This document shows, one piece after another, positions 7,181 to 16,373 of a stretch of 64,000 nucleotides of DNA (position 1 is the stretch's first letter; every line of letters begins with the position of its first letter). Origin of the DNA: JBBROS01 sp963792675 (lineage in GTDB: Bacteria > Pseudomonadota > Alphaproteobacteria > Acetobacterales > Acetobacteraceae); the NCBI GenBank assembly GCA_963792675.1, contig CAWBWT010000002.1, positions 3,534,001-3,598,000 of the forward strand. Direction: 5' to 3'. The translations under genes and the position numbers were made by a program. A model generated the notes under the pieces. That model did not search any database, was not told the DNA's origin, and saw only the letters and a list, made by a program, of their open reading frames with translations.

Positions 7181-10100
7181 TGCACCTCCTCGTCCGCGAC
7201 GTAAGCAGCCTCGACGAGCAGGCCCCGGCGCAGGAGCTGGGGCACAGCCCGGCGCCGGTGGTGGTGATGTCGTTCTCCGACGCCGATCTGGGCGCGTTGG
7301 CCGGCGCTTGGACCCCGGCCAGGCCGGAGATGCGGCTGGTGCCGCTGGCGCGGTTGCGGCATCCGATGTCGGTCGACCTGTACCTCGAGCAGGTCGTCTG
7401 CCATGCTCGCTGCGTCGTGGTCCGCCTGCTCGGCGGCCTCGATTACTTCCGTTACGGAGCGGAGGAACTCGCGGCGTTGTGCCGGGCGCGCGGGACTTTC
7501 CTGGTGCTGCTGCCCGGCGACGCGGCCGACGACACCAGGCTGCGGGAGTTGTCCACCGTGGCGCCGGACGCCTGGTCCGCGCTCGACGCGGCGTTCCGCG
7601 CCGGCGGCCCGGCCGGCAATGCGCTGGTGCTCGCCTGGACGGCGCACCTCGCGGGAAGCGCGCCGCGCCCCGCCGCCGCCGCGACGGCGATGCCGCAGCA
7701 TGGGGTGCATAGGCTCGACTTGACGGCGCCGGGTGCGGCCCAGGATGAGGCAGATGGCCGGATCAAGTCCGGCCATGACGTGATTGGCGGCCGCCTGGGA
7801 CCAGATCCGTCATCCGCACCAGCCACGTCATCCCCGGACTTGATCCGGGGATCCCTCCCCAGGAACCCGAACACGGCAGGCCACCTCGCCGCCGTCGTGT
7901 TCTACCGCTCGCATCTGCTGTCCGACGACATCGCCCCGATCGAGGCGCTCACGGCGGCGCTGCACGAGCGCGGCTTCGCCGTCGGCACGATTTATGCCGG
8001 CAGCCTGAAAGCGCCCGAAACGGCCGCCTACGTCGCCCGAATCCTGCGGGCCTGGCGGCCCGCGGTGGTGCTGAACGCCACCGCCTTCTCCGCCCGTCCG
8101 GACCGCGGCCCCTCGCCGCTCGACGCGGCCGGCGCGCCGGTGCTGCAGCTCGTGCTGTCCGGCTCCGGCCGCGACGCCTGGACCGCGTCCTCGCGCGGCC
8201 TGTCGCCAACCGACCTCGCGATGCACGTCGTCCTGCCGGAGCTGGACGGCCGGCTGCTGACCGGCGCCGTCTCGTTCAAGGCCGACGCGGCGCCGAACCC
8301 CGCGCTCGAATACGCGCGGACAGTGCATCGGCCCGACCCGGACGGCATCGCGCTCGCGGCCGACCGAGCCGCCGGCTGGGCCCGGCTGGCGGCGACGCCG
8401 CGCGCCGGCCGCCGCCTGGCGATCGTGCTGTCCGACTACCCCGGCATCGGCGGCCAGCAGGGCCACGCGGTCGGCCTCGACACCTTCGCCAGTGTGGCGG
8501 GGCTGCTCGACCTGCTGCGGGACGACCCGGGCGGCAGCTACCGGGTCACTCCGCACGGTGCGGCCGAGCTCGCGGAGGCGCTCTGCACCGCGCCGCCGTC
8601 GCCGTTCATGCGCTTGCGCGACTACGCCCGCTTGCTGCAGCAGCTGCCGGCGCCGCTGCAGGCGGCGGTCCATGACGCCTGGGGCGCCGCGCACGAGGAC
8701 CCTTCGGTGTGCGGCGACAGCTTCGTGCTGCGCCACCTGCACGCCGGCCAGGCGATGGTGGCGCTGCAGCCCGATCGCGGCAGCGCCGCCGACCGCCGCG
8801 GCCGCCTACCACGATCCGGACCTGCCGCCGCGGCATGCTTACGTCGCCTTCCACCTTTGGCTGCGGCACCGGCTCGACGTCCATGCGATGGTTCACGTCG
8901 GCGCCCATGGCAGCCTCGAATGGCTGCCGGGCAAGGCCGCGGCGCTGTCGACGTCCTGCTGGCCGGTGGCGCTGACCGGCGGGCTGCCGGTGATCTACCC
9001 GTTCATCGTCAACAACCCCGGCGAGGCCGCGCCGGCCAAGCGCCGCCTCGGCGCCGTCACGATCGGCCACCTGACCCCGCCGCTGCGCCGCACCGGGCAT
9101 CATGGCGCGGCGGTGGCGCTCGAGCACCTGCTCGACGAATACGCCGCCGCCGACGGGCTCGACCGCCGCCGCGCCGCCAGCCTGCGCCGGTCGATCCTGG
9201 AGCACGCCGACAGCGCCGGGCTGCTGCGGGAATGCGGCGCGCGGCGGGACGGCGATCCCGACGAGACCCTGGCGCGGCTGGACGCCTATCTCTGCGACGT
9301 CAAGGACCTGCAGGTGCGCGACGGGCTGCACGTGTATGGCCGGGCGCCGGCGCAGGTCGGGGCCGGCGCCGACCTCGAAGCGTCGGCGGCCTCGGAGCGC
9401 CGCGGGCTGCTGGCGGCGCTCGACGGCCGCCACGTCGAACCCGGCCCGGCCGGTGCGCCGACGCGCGGCCGCAGCGACGTGCTGCCGACCGGGCGCAACC
9501 TCACGACGGTCGACCCGCGCGCCGTTCCCACCCGCGCCGCCACTGCGCTCGCCGCCGGCGCCGCCGAGGCACTGCTGCGCCGGCACCTGTCCGAGCACGG
9601 CGAGTACCCGCGCAGTCTCGTGCTCGACCTGTGGGGCAGCGCCACCATGCGCACCGGCGGCGAGGATCTCGCCCTCGCTTTTCACCTGCTGGGCGCCCGG
9701 CCGGTTTGGGACGACGGTTCCGCCCGGGTGTCCGGCTTCGAGGTCCTCCCCATCGCCGTGCTCGACCGGCCGCGCATCGATGTCACGCTGCGGATCTCCG
9801 GGCTGTTCCGCGATGCGTTCGCGATGCAGGTGGCGCTGTTCGATGCGCTGGTCCGGGCGGTCGCCGCCCGCGACGAGGCGCCGGACTGGAACCCGCTCGC
9901 GGCCGGAAGCCAAGCCCCGCGCGCGCTGCTGCGGGTTTATGGCCCGGCGCCCGGCCAATACGGCGCCGGCGACGCGACCGGCGCCGGCTGGCTCGGCGCG
10001 TCGGCGACGGCCTATGGGCGCGACGGTGACGGCACCGCCGACCGTGCCGGGCTCGAGCGCCGGGTCGCGGCCGCGGACGCCTTCGTGCACACCCAGGACC

Positions 10101-10576
10101 ACGCCGAGCACGACCTGCTCGACAGCCCGGACTGGGCTGCGCACGAGGGCGGCTTCGCCCAGGCGGCGGCGGCACTCGGGGCCGAGCCGGCGCTGTATCA
10201 TCTCGACACGTCGGTGCCGGAAGCGCCGCGGCCGCGCACCGTTGCCGAGGAGGTGGCGCGCGTCGTTCGCGGCCGCGCCGCCAACCCGGCCTGGGTCGCC
10301 GGCATGATGCGCCATGGCCGCGCCGGCGCCGCCGAGATCGCCCGACCGCTCGCTGCGCTGAACGCCTATGCGCGTACCCTGCCGGCACGGTTCGACGCCC
10401 AGTTCGACCTGCTGCATGCGGCAACGCTGGGCGACGCCGCGGTCGATGCGTTCCTGCGCGCCCACAACCCGGAGGCCCGCGCCGACCTGCTCGCCCGGTT
10501 CGCCGAGGCGCAGCGCAGCGGCCTATGGCACCCGCGGCGCAATGCCGCCGCCGCCGACGAGGACGCACCGCTGTGA
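7180..10576 (+). CDS. cobN: Cobaltochelatase subunit CobN, one frame break and an in-frame repeat insert
   Basis: CobN is the large, substrate-binding subunit of the ATP-dependent aerobic cobaltochelatase, homologous to magnesium chelatase BchH. Rebuilt, it has about 1,131 residues. Recognisable parts are LLGGLDYFRYG near residue 90, VVFYRSHLLSDDIAPIEAL near 235, LSDYPGIGGQQGHAVGLDT near 430, and after the break HVGAHGSLEWLPGKAAALS and PFIVNNPGEAAPAKRRLGAV. The frame changes at about 8800 (one surplus base in GCCGCGGCC), after which the protein continues well conserved. Residues of about 187-228 are encoded by a palindromic repeat and have no family counterpart that I recognise. The partner subunits CobS and CobT are not in the window. 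Confidence 0.9.
7754..7852. repeat. Palindromic repeat, copy 1, inside cobN
   Basis: Two 23-bp near-perfect palindromes lie at 7754-7776 and 7830-7852. The first has the core CCGGATCAAGTCCGG flanked by ATGG and CCAT. The second has the complementary core CCGGACTTGATCCGG flanked by ATCC and GGAT. Together they read in frame as DGRIKSGHDV and TSSPDLIRGSLP, and on the other strand as MAGLDPAI. The true element edges probably extend a few tens of bases to each side (about 7736-7868). Confidence 0.85.
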
Positions 10577-11776
10577 AGCGCGGCTGGTGCCCGACGCTGT
10601 ACGACCCGATGCCGACCGGTGACGGGCTGCTGGTGCGGGTCAAGCCGCCCGGCGCCCGTTTGAGCCCCGGCCAGGCCCGCGCCTTGGCGGAGGCGAGTGA
10701 CCGCCACGGCAATGGCGTGCTGGAGCTCACCCAGCGCGGCAACGTACAGGTCCGGGGTTTGAGCAACGCCACCGCCGGCCGGTTCGCCGCGGCCATGTGC
10801 GAGGCGGCGCTTGCCTCGCCTCCCGCTGCCGAACGCCGCCGGGCGGTGATGCCGCCGCCGCTGCTCGGCGACGATCCGGGCTTGGCCGCGGACGCCGCTG
10901 CCGTGACCGCCCGGCTGGAGCGGGCCTTCGCCGAAGATCCGCGGCTCGACACGCTGCCGGGCAAGTTCGCGGTGCAGGTCGATGCGGGCGGCGTGCTCGG
11001 CGGGCGCCGGGCGGCGGCGAGCCTGGTGGTGCGGATCGCCCCAGCGGGCGCCCCTGCAGGCGTGAGCCTGCATCCCGGCGACGGGCGCGATGCCGGCGTG
11101 CTGGCCGGTCCGGTCCGTTATCCCGGGACCGAGGAGCAGGCCTTCGCGCTCGCGCCGCCGTTCGGGCAGTTCGACGCCGCGATGCTGCGTTCGTTGGCCA
11201 CCCTGGCCGAGCGCCACGGCACCGCCCTCCGCGTGACACCCTGGCGGGCGCTGCTGCTGGGGCGGGTGCGGGCCGGCGCCGACATCGCCGCCACCGCCGG
11301 CCCGGACTGGATCACCGACCCCGGCGACCCGCGCCTGCGCGTCACCGCCTGCGTCGGCGCCCCGGGCTGTGCGAGCGGCACCACCCCCACCCGTGCCGAC
11401 GCCGCCCGGCTCGCCACGGCGTTGCGCCCGGCGCAGCGGGTGCACGTCAGCGGCTGCGCCAAGGGCTGCGCCCACCCCGGCCCGGCGCCGGTGACGCTCG
11501 TCGGCCGTGACGGGCGCTACGATCTCGTTCGGAATGGCCGGGCGAGTGGCGTTCCGGAGGCGCTGGCACAGACGTTAAACTCCGTGATGGCCGGGCTTGA
11601 CCCGACGGTCCACGCGGTCCGGCCGCCCATGGCGGATCCAGCCGGGCCTGGGCGCTCCATGGGCGAGTTGCAGCCGCGCCGGCATCGCGTAGATGGTCGG
11701 ATCAAGTCCGACCATGACGTTCATAATGTCCATGACGTCCATGGCACTATAATGTTGTCGATGCGGCGCCCCGGCC
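10573..11776 (+). CDS. cobG: Precorrin-3B synthase CobG, without a stop codon before cobH
   Basis: CobG is an oxygen-dependent iron-sulfur enzyme that makes precorrin-3B ready for ring contraction. It is related to sulfite/nitrite reductases. The GTG at 10573 overlaps the cobN stop (GTGA). Family-like parts are HGNGVLELTQRGNVQVRG near residue 50 and the paired cysteine motifs CVGAPGC (about residue 260) and SGCAKGC (about 295), which would bind a [4Fe-4S] cluster. Homology ends near 11588, about 339 residues, where the palindromic repeat begins. No stop follows in this frame: it stays open through the cobH region and joins the cobI reading frame, ending at 13122. The end given here is just ahead of cobH and is arbitrary. 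The natural end may have been lost to the repeat or to an error. Confidence 0.82.
11586..11740. repeat. Palindromic repeat, copy 2, at the cobG-cobH junction
   Basis: This copy begins ATGGCCGGGCTTGACCCG at 11586 (MAGLDPTVH in the cobG frame). It includes a 23-bp palindrome at 11693-11715 with core CGGATCAAGTCCG (DGRIKSDHDV in the same frame). It is followed by three spaced copies of a short unit like CCATGACGT between 11711 and 11740. The first half is less symmetric than in copies 1 and 4. The element fills the whole space between the end of CobG homology and cobH. Confidence 0.78.
11748..11753 (+). promoter_or_regulatory. Possible -10 box upstream of cobH
   Basis: A perfect TATAAT hexamer lies 24 bases ahead of the cobH ATG, directly after the repeat. 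It stands out in such G/C-rich DNA. No convincing -35 hexamer is seen 16-18 bases upstream. It may be an internal promoter for cobH-cobI-cobJ or a chance match. Confidence 0.25.
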
Positions 11777-12403
11777 ATGACCCGCGCCTACGAGCGGGAC
11801 GGCGCCGCCATCTACGCGCAGTCATTCGCCACCATCCGCGCCGAAACCGACCTCAGCCGGTTCAGCGCCGACGAGGCGCGGATCGCGGTCCGCCTCGTGC
11901 ACGCGTGCGGCATGCCGGAGGTTGCGGCCGCCATCCGCTTCCACCCCGGCTTCGCCACTGCCGCGCGGCAGGCGCTGCTGCGCGGCGCGCCGATCCTGTG
12001 CGACGCCAAGATGGTCGCGCATGGCATTACCCGGCCGCGGCTGCCGGCGGGCAACGACGTGGTCTGCACGCTGGACGACCCGCGCACGCCGGCGCTGGCG
12101 GCCCACATCGGCAACACCCGCTCGGCCGCCGCGCTCGAGTTGTGGGGCGAGCGGCTCGGCGGCGCGCTGGTGGTGATCGGCAATGCGCCGACCGCGCTGT
12201 TCCACCTGCTCGATCTGCTCGATGCGGGGGCGCCTGCGCCGGCGGCGATCATCGGCCTGCCGGTCGGCTTCGTCGGCGCCGCCGAAAGCAAGCAGGCGCT
12301 GGCCGACGCCGCGCCGGCGCCGTGGCTGATCGTCGAAGGGCGCCGCGGCGGCAGCGCCATGGCGGTGGCGGCGGTCAACGCGCTGGCAAGCGAGCGCGAA
12401 TGA
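11777..12403 (+). CDS. cobH: Precorrin-8X methylmutase CobH (CbiC)
   Basis: CobH moves the C-11 methyl group to C-12, forming hydrogenobyrinic acid. It has 208 residues, the usual length. Seen are ADEARIAVRLVHACGMPEVA near residue 32 and GAPILCDAKMVAHGI near 73 with the catalytic histidine. Further on are NTRSAAALELW and VVIGNAPTALFHLLDLL, then the C-terminal IGLPVGFVGAAESKQAL. The stop overlaps the cobI ATG by four bases (ATGA). It is separated from CobG homology by the repeat, unlike the overlapping joins elsewhere in this run. Confidence 0.95.
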   Translation: MTRAYERDGAAIYAQSFATIRAETDLSRFSADEARIAVRLVHACGMPEVAAAIRFHPGFATAARQALLRGAPILCDAKMVAHGITRPRLPAGNDVVCTLDDPRTPALAAHIGNTRSAAALELWGERLGGALVVIGNAPTALFHLLDLLDAGAPAPAAIIGLPVGFVGAAESKQALADAAPAPWLIVEGRRGGSAMAVAAVNALASERE

Positions 12404-13122
12404 CGGGAACGCTGCACGTGGTCGGCACCGGCCCCGGCGACCCCGAGCTGCTGACGCTGAAGGCCGCGCGGGTGATCGCGGCCGCGCCGGTGGTGGCGTT
12501 CTTCGCCAAGCGCGGGCGGCCCGGCCACGCCCGCCGCATCGCCGGCGGCCACATCGCCCCCGCGGCGCGGCTGCTGCGGTTCGAGTACCCCTACACCACG
12601 GAAATCACGGTGGACGACCCGCGCTACGAACCGGCGCTGACCGGGTTCTACGCCGATTGCGCCGAGCTGCTCGCGGACGAGCTGGCGGCCGGGCACGACG
12701 TCGCCTTGCTGTGCGAGGGCGACCCGTTCTTTTTCGGCTCGGCGATGTACCTGTTCGACCGGCTCGCGGCGCGCTGTCCGACCGCGATCATCCCCGGCGT
12801 CACCGCCATGAGCGGCTGCTGGTCCGCCGCCCGCCTGCCGATGACGCACGGCGACGACGTGCTGACGGTGCTGCCCGGCACAATGGAGCGGGACGCACTC
12901 GCGGCGCGGCTGCGGACCACCGATGCCGCCGTCATCATGAAGGTCGGCAGCAACCTTCCCAAGATCCGCGCCGCGGTGGACGATGCCCGGCTGACCGAGC
13001 GCGCCACCCTGGTCGAATGCGGCACCATGCCGGGGCAGCGGATCGTTCCCCTGGCCGACGCACCCGAGGCGGCACCCTACTTCTCGCTGGTGCTGGTCCC
13101 CGGACGGCAGCGGCCGCGATGA
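12400..13122 (+). CDS. cobI: Precorrin-2 C20-methyltransferase CobI
   Basis: CobI is a SAM-dependent methyltransferase converting precorrin-2 to precorrin-3A. It has 240 residues. The N-terminal VVGTGPGDPELLTLKAARVI is the first SAM loop. CEGDPFFFGSAMYLFDRL near residue 107 and PGVTAMSGCWSAA near 135 are tetrapyrrole methylase signatures. It starts at the ATG overlapping the cobH stop. Its frame is also continuous with the open cobG frame, but a protein spanning both would have a meaningless middle. It overlaps cobJ by four bases (ATGA). Confidence 0.95.
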   Translation: MTGTLHVVGTGPGDPELLTLKAARVIAAAPVVAFFAKRGRPGHARRIAGGHIAPAARLLRFEYPYTTEITVDDPRYEPALTGFYADCAELLADELAAGHDVALLCEGDPFFFGSAMYLFDRLAARCPTAIIPGVTAMSGCWSAARLPMTHGDDVLTVLPGTMERDALAARLRTTDAAVIMKVGSNLPKIRAAVDDARLTERATLVECGTMPGQRIVPLADAPEAAPYFSLVLVPGRQRPR

Positions 13123-13865
13123 GCTTGTCCGTCGTCGGCCTCGGACCCGGCGACCCGGCGCTCGTCACGCCCGAAGCGACGACGGCGATCGCGTGCGCGC
13201 AGGACCTGGTCGGCTACGGCCCCTACCTCGACCGCGCGCCGGTGCGGCCCGGCCAGGCGCGGCACCCGAGCGACAACCGGGTCGAGCTCGACCGGGCTCG
13301 CCACGCGCTCGCGCTGGCGGCCGACGGACGCCGGGTCGCGGTGCTGTCGGGCGGCGATCCCGGGGTGTTCGCGATGGCAAGCGCCGTGTTCGAGGCGGTC
13401 GAGGCGGGGCCGCCGGCGTGGCGCGGGCTCGACATTCGGGTGCTGCCGGGCGTGTCGGCCATGCTGGCCGCAGCGGCACGGCTGGGCGCGCCGCTGGGTG
13501 GCGATTTCTGCGCCATCTCGCTGTCCGACAATTTGAAGCCGTGGCCGCTGGTGCTGCGGCGCCTCACGGCTGCGGCGGAGGCCGGGTTCGTGATCGCGCT
13601 CTATAACCCGGCCTCACGGGCCCGCCCGTGGCAGCTTGCTGCGGCGCTCGATGCCGTGCGGCCGATCCTGCCGCCCGCGACGCCGGTCGCCTTTGCCGTC
13701 GCCGTCACCCGTCCGGACGAGCGGCTGCTGCACACTACTCTCGCCGACGCCGACCCGGCGCAGGCGGACATGCGGACCCTGGTGCTGATCGGCAGCGCCA
13801 CCACCCGGTCGATCCCGCGCATCGGCGGCGGCGCCTGGCTCTACACGATGCGGTCGGCCCGTTGA
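13119..13865 (+). CDS. cobJ: Precorrin-3B C17-methyltransferase CobJ
   Basis: CobJ is a SAM-dependent methyltransferase that methylates C-17 and contracts the macrocycle. It has 248 residues. The start SLSVVGLGPGDPALVTPEA fits the family. Further signatures are GYGPYLDRAP near residue 30, VLSGGDPGVFAMASAVFEAV near 72, PGVSAMLAAAARLGAPLGGDFCAISLSD near 110, and IALYNPASRARPWQL near 150. It is the last gene of the plus-strand run and its end overlaps cobK on the opposite strand by 25 bp. Confidence 0.95.
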   Translation: MSLSVVGLGPGDPALVTPEATTAIACAQDLVGYGPYLDRAPVRPGQARHPSDNRVELDRARHALALAADGRRVAVLSGGDPGVFAMASAVFEAVEAGPPAWRGLDIRVLPGVSAMLAAAARLGAPLGGDFCAISLSDNLKPWPLVLRRLTAAAEAGFVIALYNPASRARPWQLAAALDAVRPILPPATPVAFAVAVTRPDERLLHTTLADADPAQADMRTLVLIGSATTRSIPRIGGGAWLYTMRSAR

Positions 13866-14590
13866 TGCAGCCAACCCAGCGCGGCGTCGACATCCGGCAC
13901 GACCGGCGGTTCCGGCGCCGGCGGCCGCGCCAGCAGCAGCACCGGCAGGCCGAGCGCGCGGGCGGCGTCGAGCTTGGCCACGGTCGCGTCGCCGCCCGAG
14001 TTCTTGGTCACCACCACCTCGATCCGCTCCTCGCGCAGCAGCCGCAGCTCGTCCGCCAGCAGGAATGGGCCGCGGGCAGCGACGCAGCGGACGATGGGCG
14101 GCAACGTCGCGGGCTCCGGCGCCTCGACGCTGCGGATCAGGTAACTGTGCCAGGATGCTGCCCGGAACGGCGCCAGCTCCTGCTGGCCGACGGTCAGAAA
14201 CACCCGCCGGGGCGTTGGCCCGAGGGCGGCGGCGGCGTCCTCCATGCTGCCGTATTCGGTCCAGCAGTCGCCGGCGCGCGCGGTCCAGGCGGGACGCCAC
14301 AGCGCCGCGCGCGGAACCCCGGCGGCTCGGGACGCCTCCGCCGCATGCCGGTGCATTTGCCGCGCGAACGGGTGGGTGGCGTCGATCAGGGCGCCGATGT
14401 GTTCGTCCTGCAGGTAGCGGGTAAGGCCGGCAACGCCGCCGAAGCCGCCGCGTCGCGCGGGCACGGCGGGCAAGGCGGGCCGGCGCGTGCGCCCGGCCAG
14501 TGACAGGATCGGCCGGAACCGCACATCGGCCGCGACGGCGCGGGCAATGGCGGACCCTTCCGTGGTGCCGCCGAGGATCAGGATGTTCAC
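13841..14590 (-). CDS. cobK: Precorrin-6A reductase CobK
   Basis: CobK is the NADPH-dependent reductase acting on precorrin-6A. It has 249 residues from a GTG at 14590, chosen because NILILGGTTEGSAIARAVA is the family N-terminus. A longer in-frame reading from 14632 would add 14 basic, non-conserved residues. Other landmarks are LIDATHPFARQMHRHAAEA near residue 75, RVFLTVGQQELAPF near 135 and VVVTKNSGGDATVAKLDAARALGLP near 190. It is convergent with cobJ. A copy of the palindromic repeat lies just upstream of its start. Confidence 0.93.
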   Translation of the reverse strand: MNILILGGTTEGSAIARAVAADVRFRPILSLAGRTRRPALPAVPARRGGFGGVAGLTRYLQDEHIGALIDATHPFARQMHRHAAEASRAAGVPRAALWRPAWTARAGDCWTEYGSMEDAAAALGPTPRRVFLTVGQQELAPFRAASWHSYLIRSVEAPEPATLPPIVRCVAARGPFLLADELRLLREERIEVVVTKNSGGDATVAKLDAARALGLPVLLLARPPAPEPPVVPDVDAALGWLHQRADRIV

Positions 14591-14635
14591 GGGGTCGAGA
14601 CTGCCACGCCGCACGCGCACCCGCTCCCTCAAACG

Positions 14636-14722
14636 TCATGGCCCGGCTCGACCCGGCTGTTTGTCGCGGGTGGCGAGGCCCTGTCCCGGGTCGTGGCAGA
14701 TCCCCGGATCAAGTCCGGGGAT
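14636..14722. repeat. Palindromic repeat, copy 3, between cobK and cobL
   Basis: The left part CATGGCCCGGCTCGACCCGG resembles the MAGLDP half. The right part is a 23-bp palindrome at 14700-14722 with core CCGGATCAAGTCCGG flanked by ATCC and GGAT. It fills most of the 152-bp gap between the divergent cobK and cobL genes, so any promoters for these genes must be within or beside it. Confidence 0.8.
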
Positions 14723-14742
14723 GAGGTGGGTGGGGGGAAGAC

Positions 14743-15963
14743 GTGAGTGGCGGAGAATGTGAACTGGAGGCCGAGATAGGAGCAGTACCTGCAAGCATTG
14801 CCGTGGTCGGCGTCAACGAGGATGGCGTGCTGACGGCCGAGGGCGCCGATGCGCTGAAGGCGGCGCGCCTGGTCGTCGGCGGCGCGCGGCACCTCGCGCT
14901 GGCGGCCCAGTTCATTCATGGCGAAACCCTCGCTTGGCCGAGCCCGATCGAAGCCGCCGTGCCGCGGATAGTGGCGCAGGACGGCCCGGTTGCCGTGCTC
15001 GCGTCCGGTGACCCGTTGTGGTTCGGGGTCGCCAGCCTGCTGCTGCGCCACGTGCCGCTCGAGCGGCTGCGGATCATGCCGGCGCCGTCCTCGTTCCAGC
15101 TCGCCGCCGCCCGGCTCGGCTGGGCGCTGCAGGACACCGAATGCCTGTCCTGCTGCGGCCGGCCGGTCGAGGCGATCGTCCCGCATCTGCAGCCCGGTGC
15201 GCGCCTGCTGGTGCTATCGGCCGGCGCCGCGACGCCGGCCGCGGTCGACCGGCTGCTGCAGTCGCGCGGCGTCGCCCATACGCTCCGCGTGCTCGATGCC
15301 CTGGGTGGGCACAGCGAGCGCATCCATCCGCTCGACGGCCACGAGACGGCGCTGAACATCGTGGCGCTCGAGGTCCATGGCCCGGTTGCGGCCATGCTGC
15401 CGCTGACGCCCGGCCGAGAGGAGGAGCGGTTCGAGCATGACGGGCAGATCACCAAGCGGGAGGTCCGTGCCGTGACCCTGGCCGCGCTGGCGCCGCGGCG
15501 GGGCGAGCTGTTGTGGGACGTCGGCTGCGGGTCCGGCTCGGTCGGGATCGAGTGGATGCTGGCGCATCCGGCCAACCGCGCCATCGGCCTCGACCGGTGC
15601 CCCGAGCGCGCCGCGCGGGCCCGGCGCAACGCCTTGGCTCTCGGGGTGCCCGCCTTGTGCGTGATCGAGGGCCACGCGCCGGATGCGCTGGCCGGATTGC
15701 CGCCGCCGCATGCGGTGTTCCTCGGCGGCGGCGCGCATCGGCCCGGCGTCATCGATGCGGCCTGGTCGGCGCTGCGGCCGGGCGGGCGCCTGGTGGCCAA
15801 CGCGATCGCCCTGCCGACCGAGGCGGCGCTGATCGAGGCGCGGCAACGGCTGGGCGGCACGCTGACCCGGATCGGGATCGAGCGGCTGGACCAGGTGGGG
15901 TCGATGGCGGCATACCGCCCGGCGATGACCGTCACGCAATGGCGCCTGGAGAAACGGGAGTGA
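14743..15963 (+). CDS. cobL: Precorrin-6B C5,15-methyltransferase (decarboxylating) CobL
   Basis: CobL is a two-domain enzyme that methylates C-5 and C-15 and decarboxylates the C-12 acetate. It has 406 residues. The N-terminal CbiE-like half starts near IAVVGVNEDGVL (residue 20) and includes VLASGDPLWFGVASLLL and PAPSSFQLAAARLGWALQD. The C-terminal CbiT-like half begins with the linker EERFEHDGQITKREVRA (about residue 225) and has the SAM motif LLWDVGCGSGSVGIEW near 258. The GTG at 14743 is the annotated start, though the first 20 residues are not conserved and a later start is possible. It overlaps cobE by four bases (GTGA). Confidence 0.95.
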   Translation: MSGGECELEAEIGAVPASIAVVGVNEDGVLTAEGADALKAARLVVGGARHLALAAQFIHGETLAWPSPIEAAVPRIVAQDGPVAVLASGDPLWFGVASLLLRHVPLERLRIMPAPSSFQLAAARLGWALQDTECLSCCGRPVEAIVPHLQPGARLLVLSAGAATPAAVDRLLQSRGVAHTLRVLDALGGHSERIHPLDGHETALNIVALEVHGPVAAMLPLTPGREEERFEHDGQITKREVRAVTLAALAPRRGELLWDVGCGSGSVGIEWMLAHPANRAIGLDRCPERAARARRNALALGVPALCVIEGHAPDALAGLPPPHAVFLGGGAHRPGVIDAAWSALRPGGRLVANAIALPTEAALIEARQRLGGTLTRIGIERLDQVGSMAAYRPAMTVTQWRLEKRE

Positions 15964-16373
15964 TCGTCGCCGGTATCGGCTGCCGCCGCGATTGCCCGGC
16001 CGCCCACATCGTCGCCGCGGTGCGCGAGGCCGAACGCCGCGCCGGTTGTGCGGCCAACGCGCTGGCGGCGCCGGCGTTCAAGCGGGCGGAAGCCGGCTTG
16101 GCCGAGGCGGCGCGGCTGCTCGGCGTGCCGCTGCTGTGGGTGTCCGACGCGGACCTGGCCCGGGCGCAGCCCGACTGCGTGACACGGTCCGCGACCGCCC
16201 TGCGCGCGACCGGCTTCGCCTCGGTCGCCGAGGCCGCCGCCCTCGCCGGGTCGCGCACCCTGCTCCTGCCCCGCATCGTGCACGGCGCCGCCACTTGCGC
16301 CCTGTCGATGGTCGCGGAAGATGTCCACACTCCGGCGGGTCCAGGGCTGCGCCCTGACCTTCCCGTCCCATGA
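15960..16373 (+). CDS. cobE: CobE / CbiG C-terminal domain protein
   Basis: This 137-residue protein matches the C-terminal domain of CbiG, which in cob clusters occurs alone as CobE. The start IVAGIGCRRDCPAAHIVAAV is characteristic. A conserved-looking block is AAPAFKRAEAGLAEAARLLG near residue 40. CobE is required for cobalamin formation in Pseudomonas denitrificans, but its reaction there is unclear. CbiG in the anaerobic pathway opens the lactone. It is embedded in a tight cobL-cobE-cobM run, overlapping both neighbours by four bases. Confidence 0.88.
   Translation: MIVAGIGCRRDCPAAHIVAAVREAERRAGCAANALAAPAFKRAEAGLAEAARLLGVPLLWVSDADLARAQPDCVTRSATALRATGFASVAEAAALAGSRTLLLPRIVHGAATCALSMVAEDVHTPAGPGLRPDLPVP

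Noticed and set aside
7452..7874. Minus-strand frames beginning MAGLDPAI or containing PDLIRPSA
   Set aside because: These are the reverse reading of the palindromic repeat, a known source of spurious small protein predictions.
10573..13122. A true CobG-CobI fusion protein
   Set aside because: The frames happen to be continuous, but the stretch between them is an out-of-frame reading of cobH and would be nonsense. CobI has its own ATG overlapping the cobH stop.
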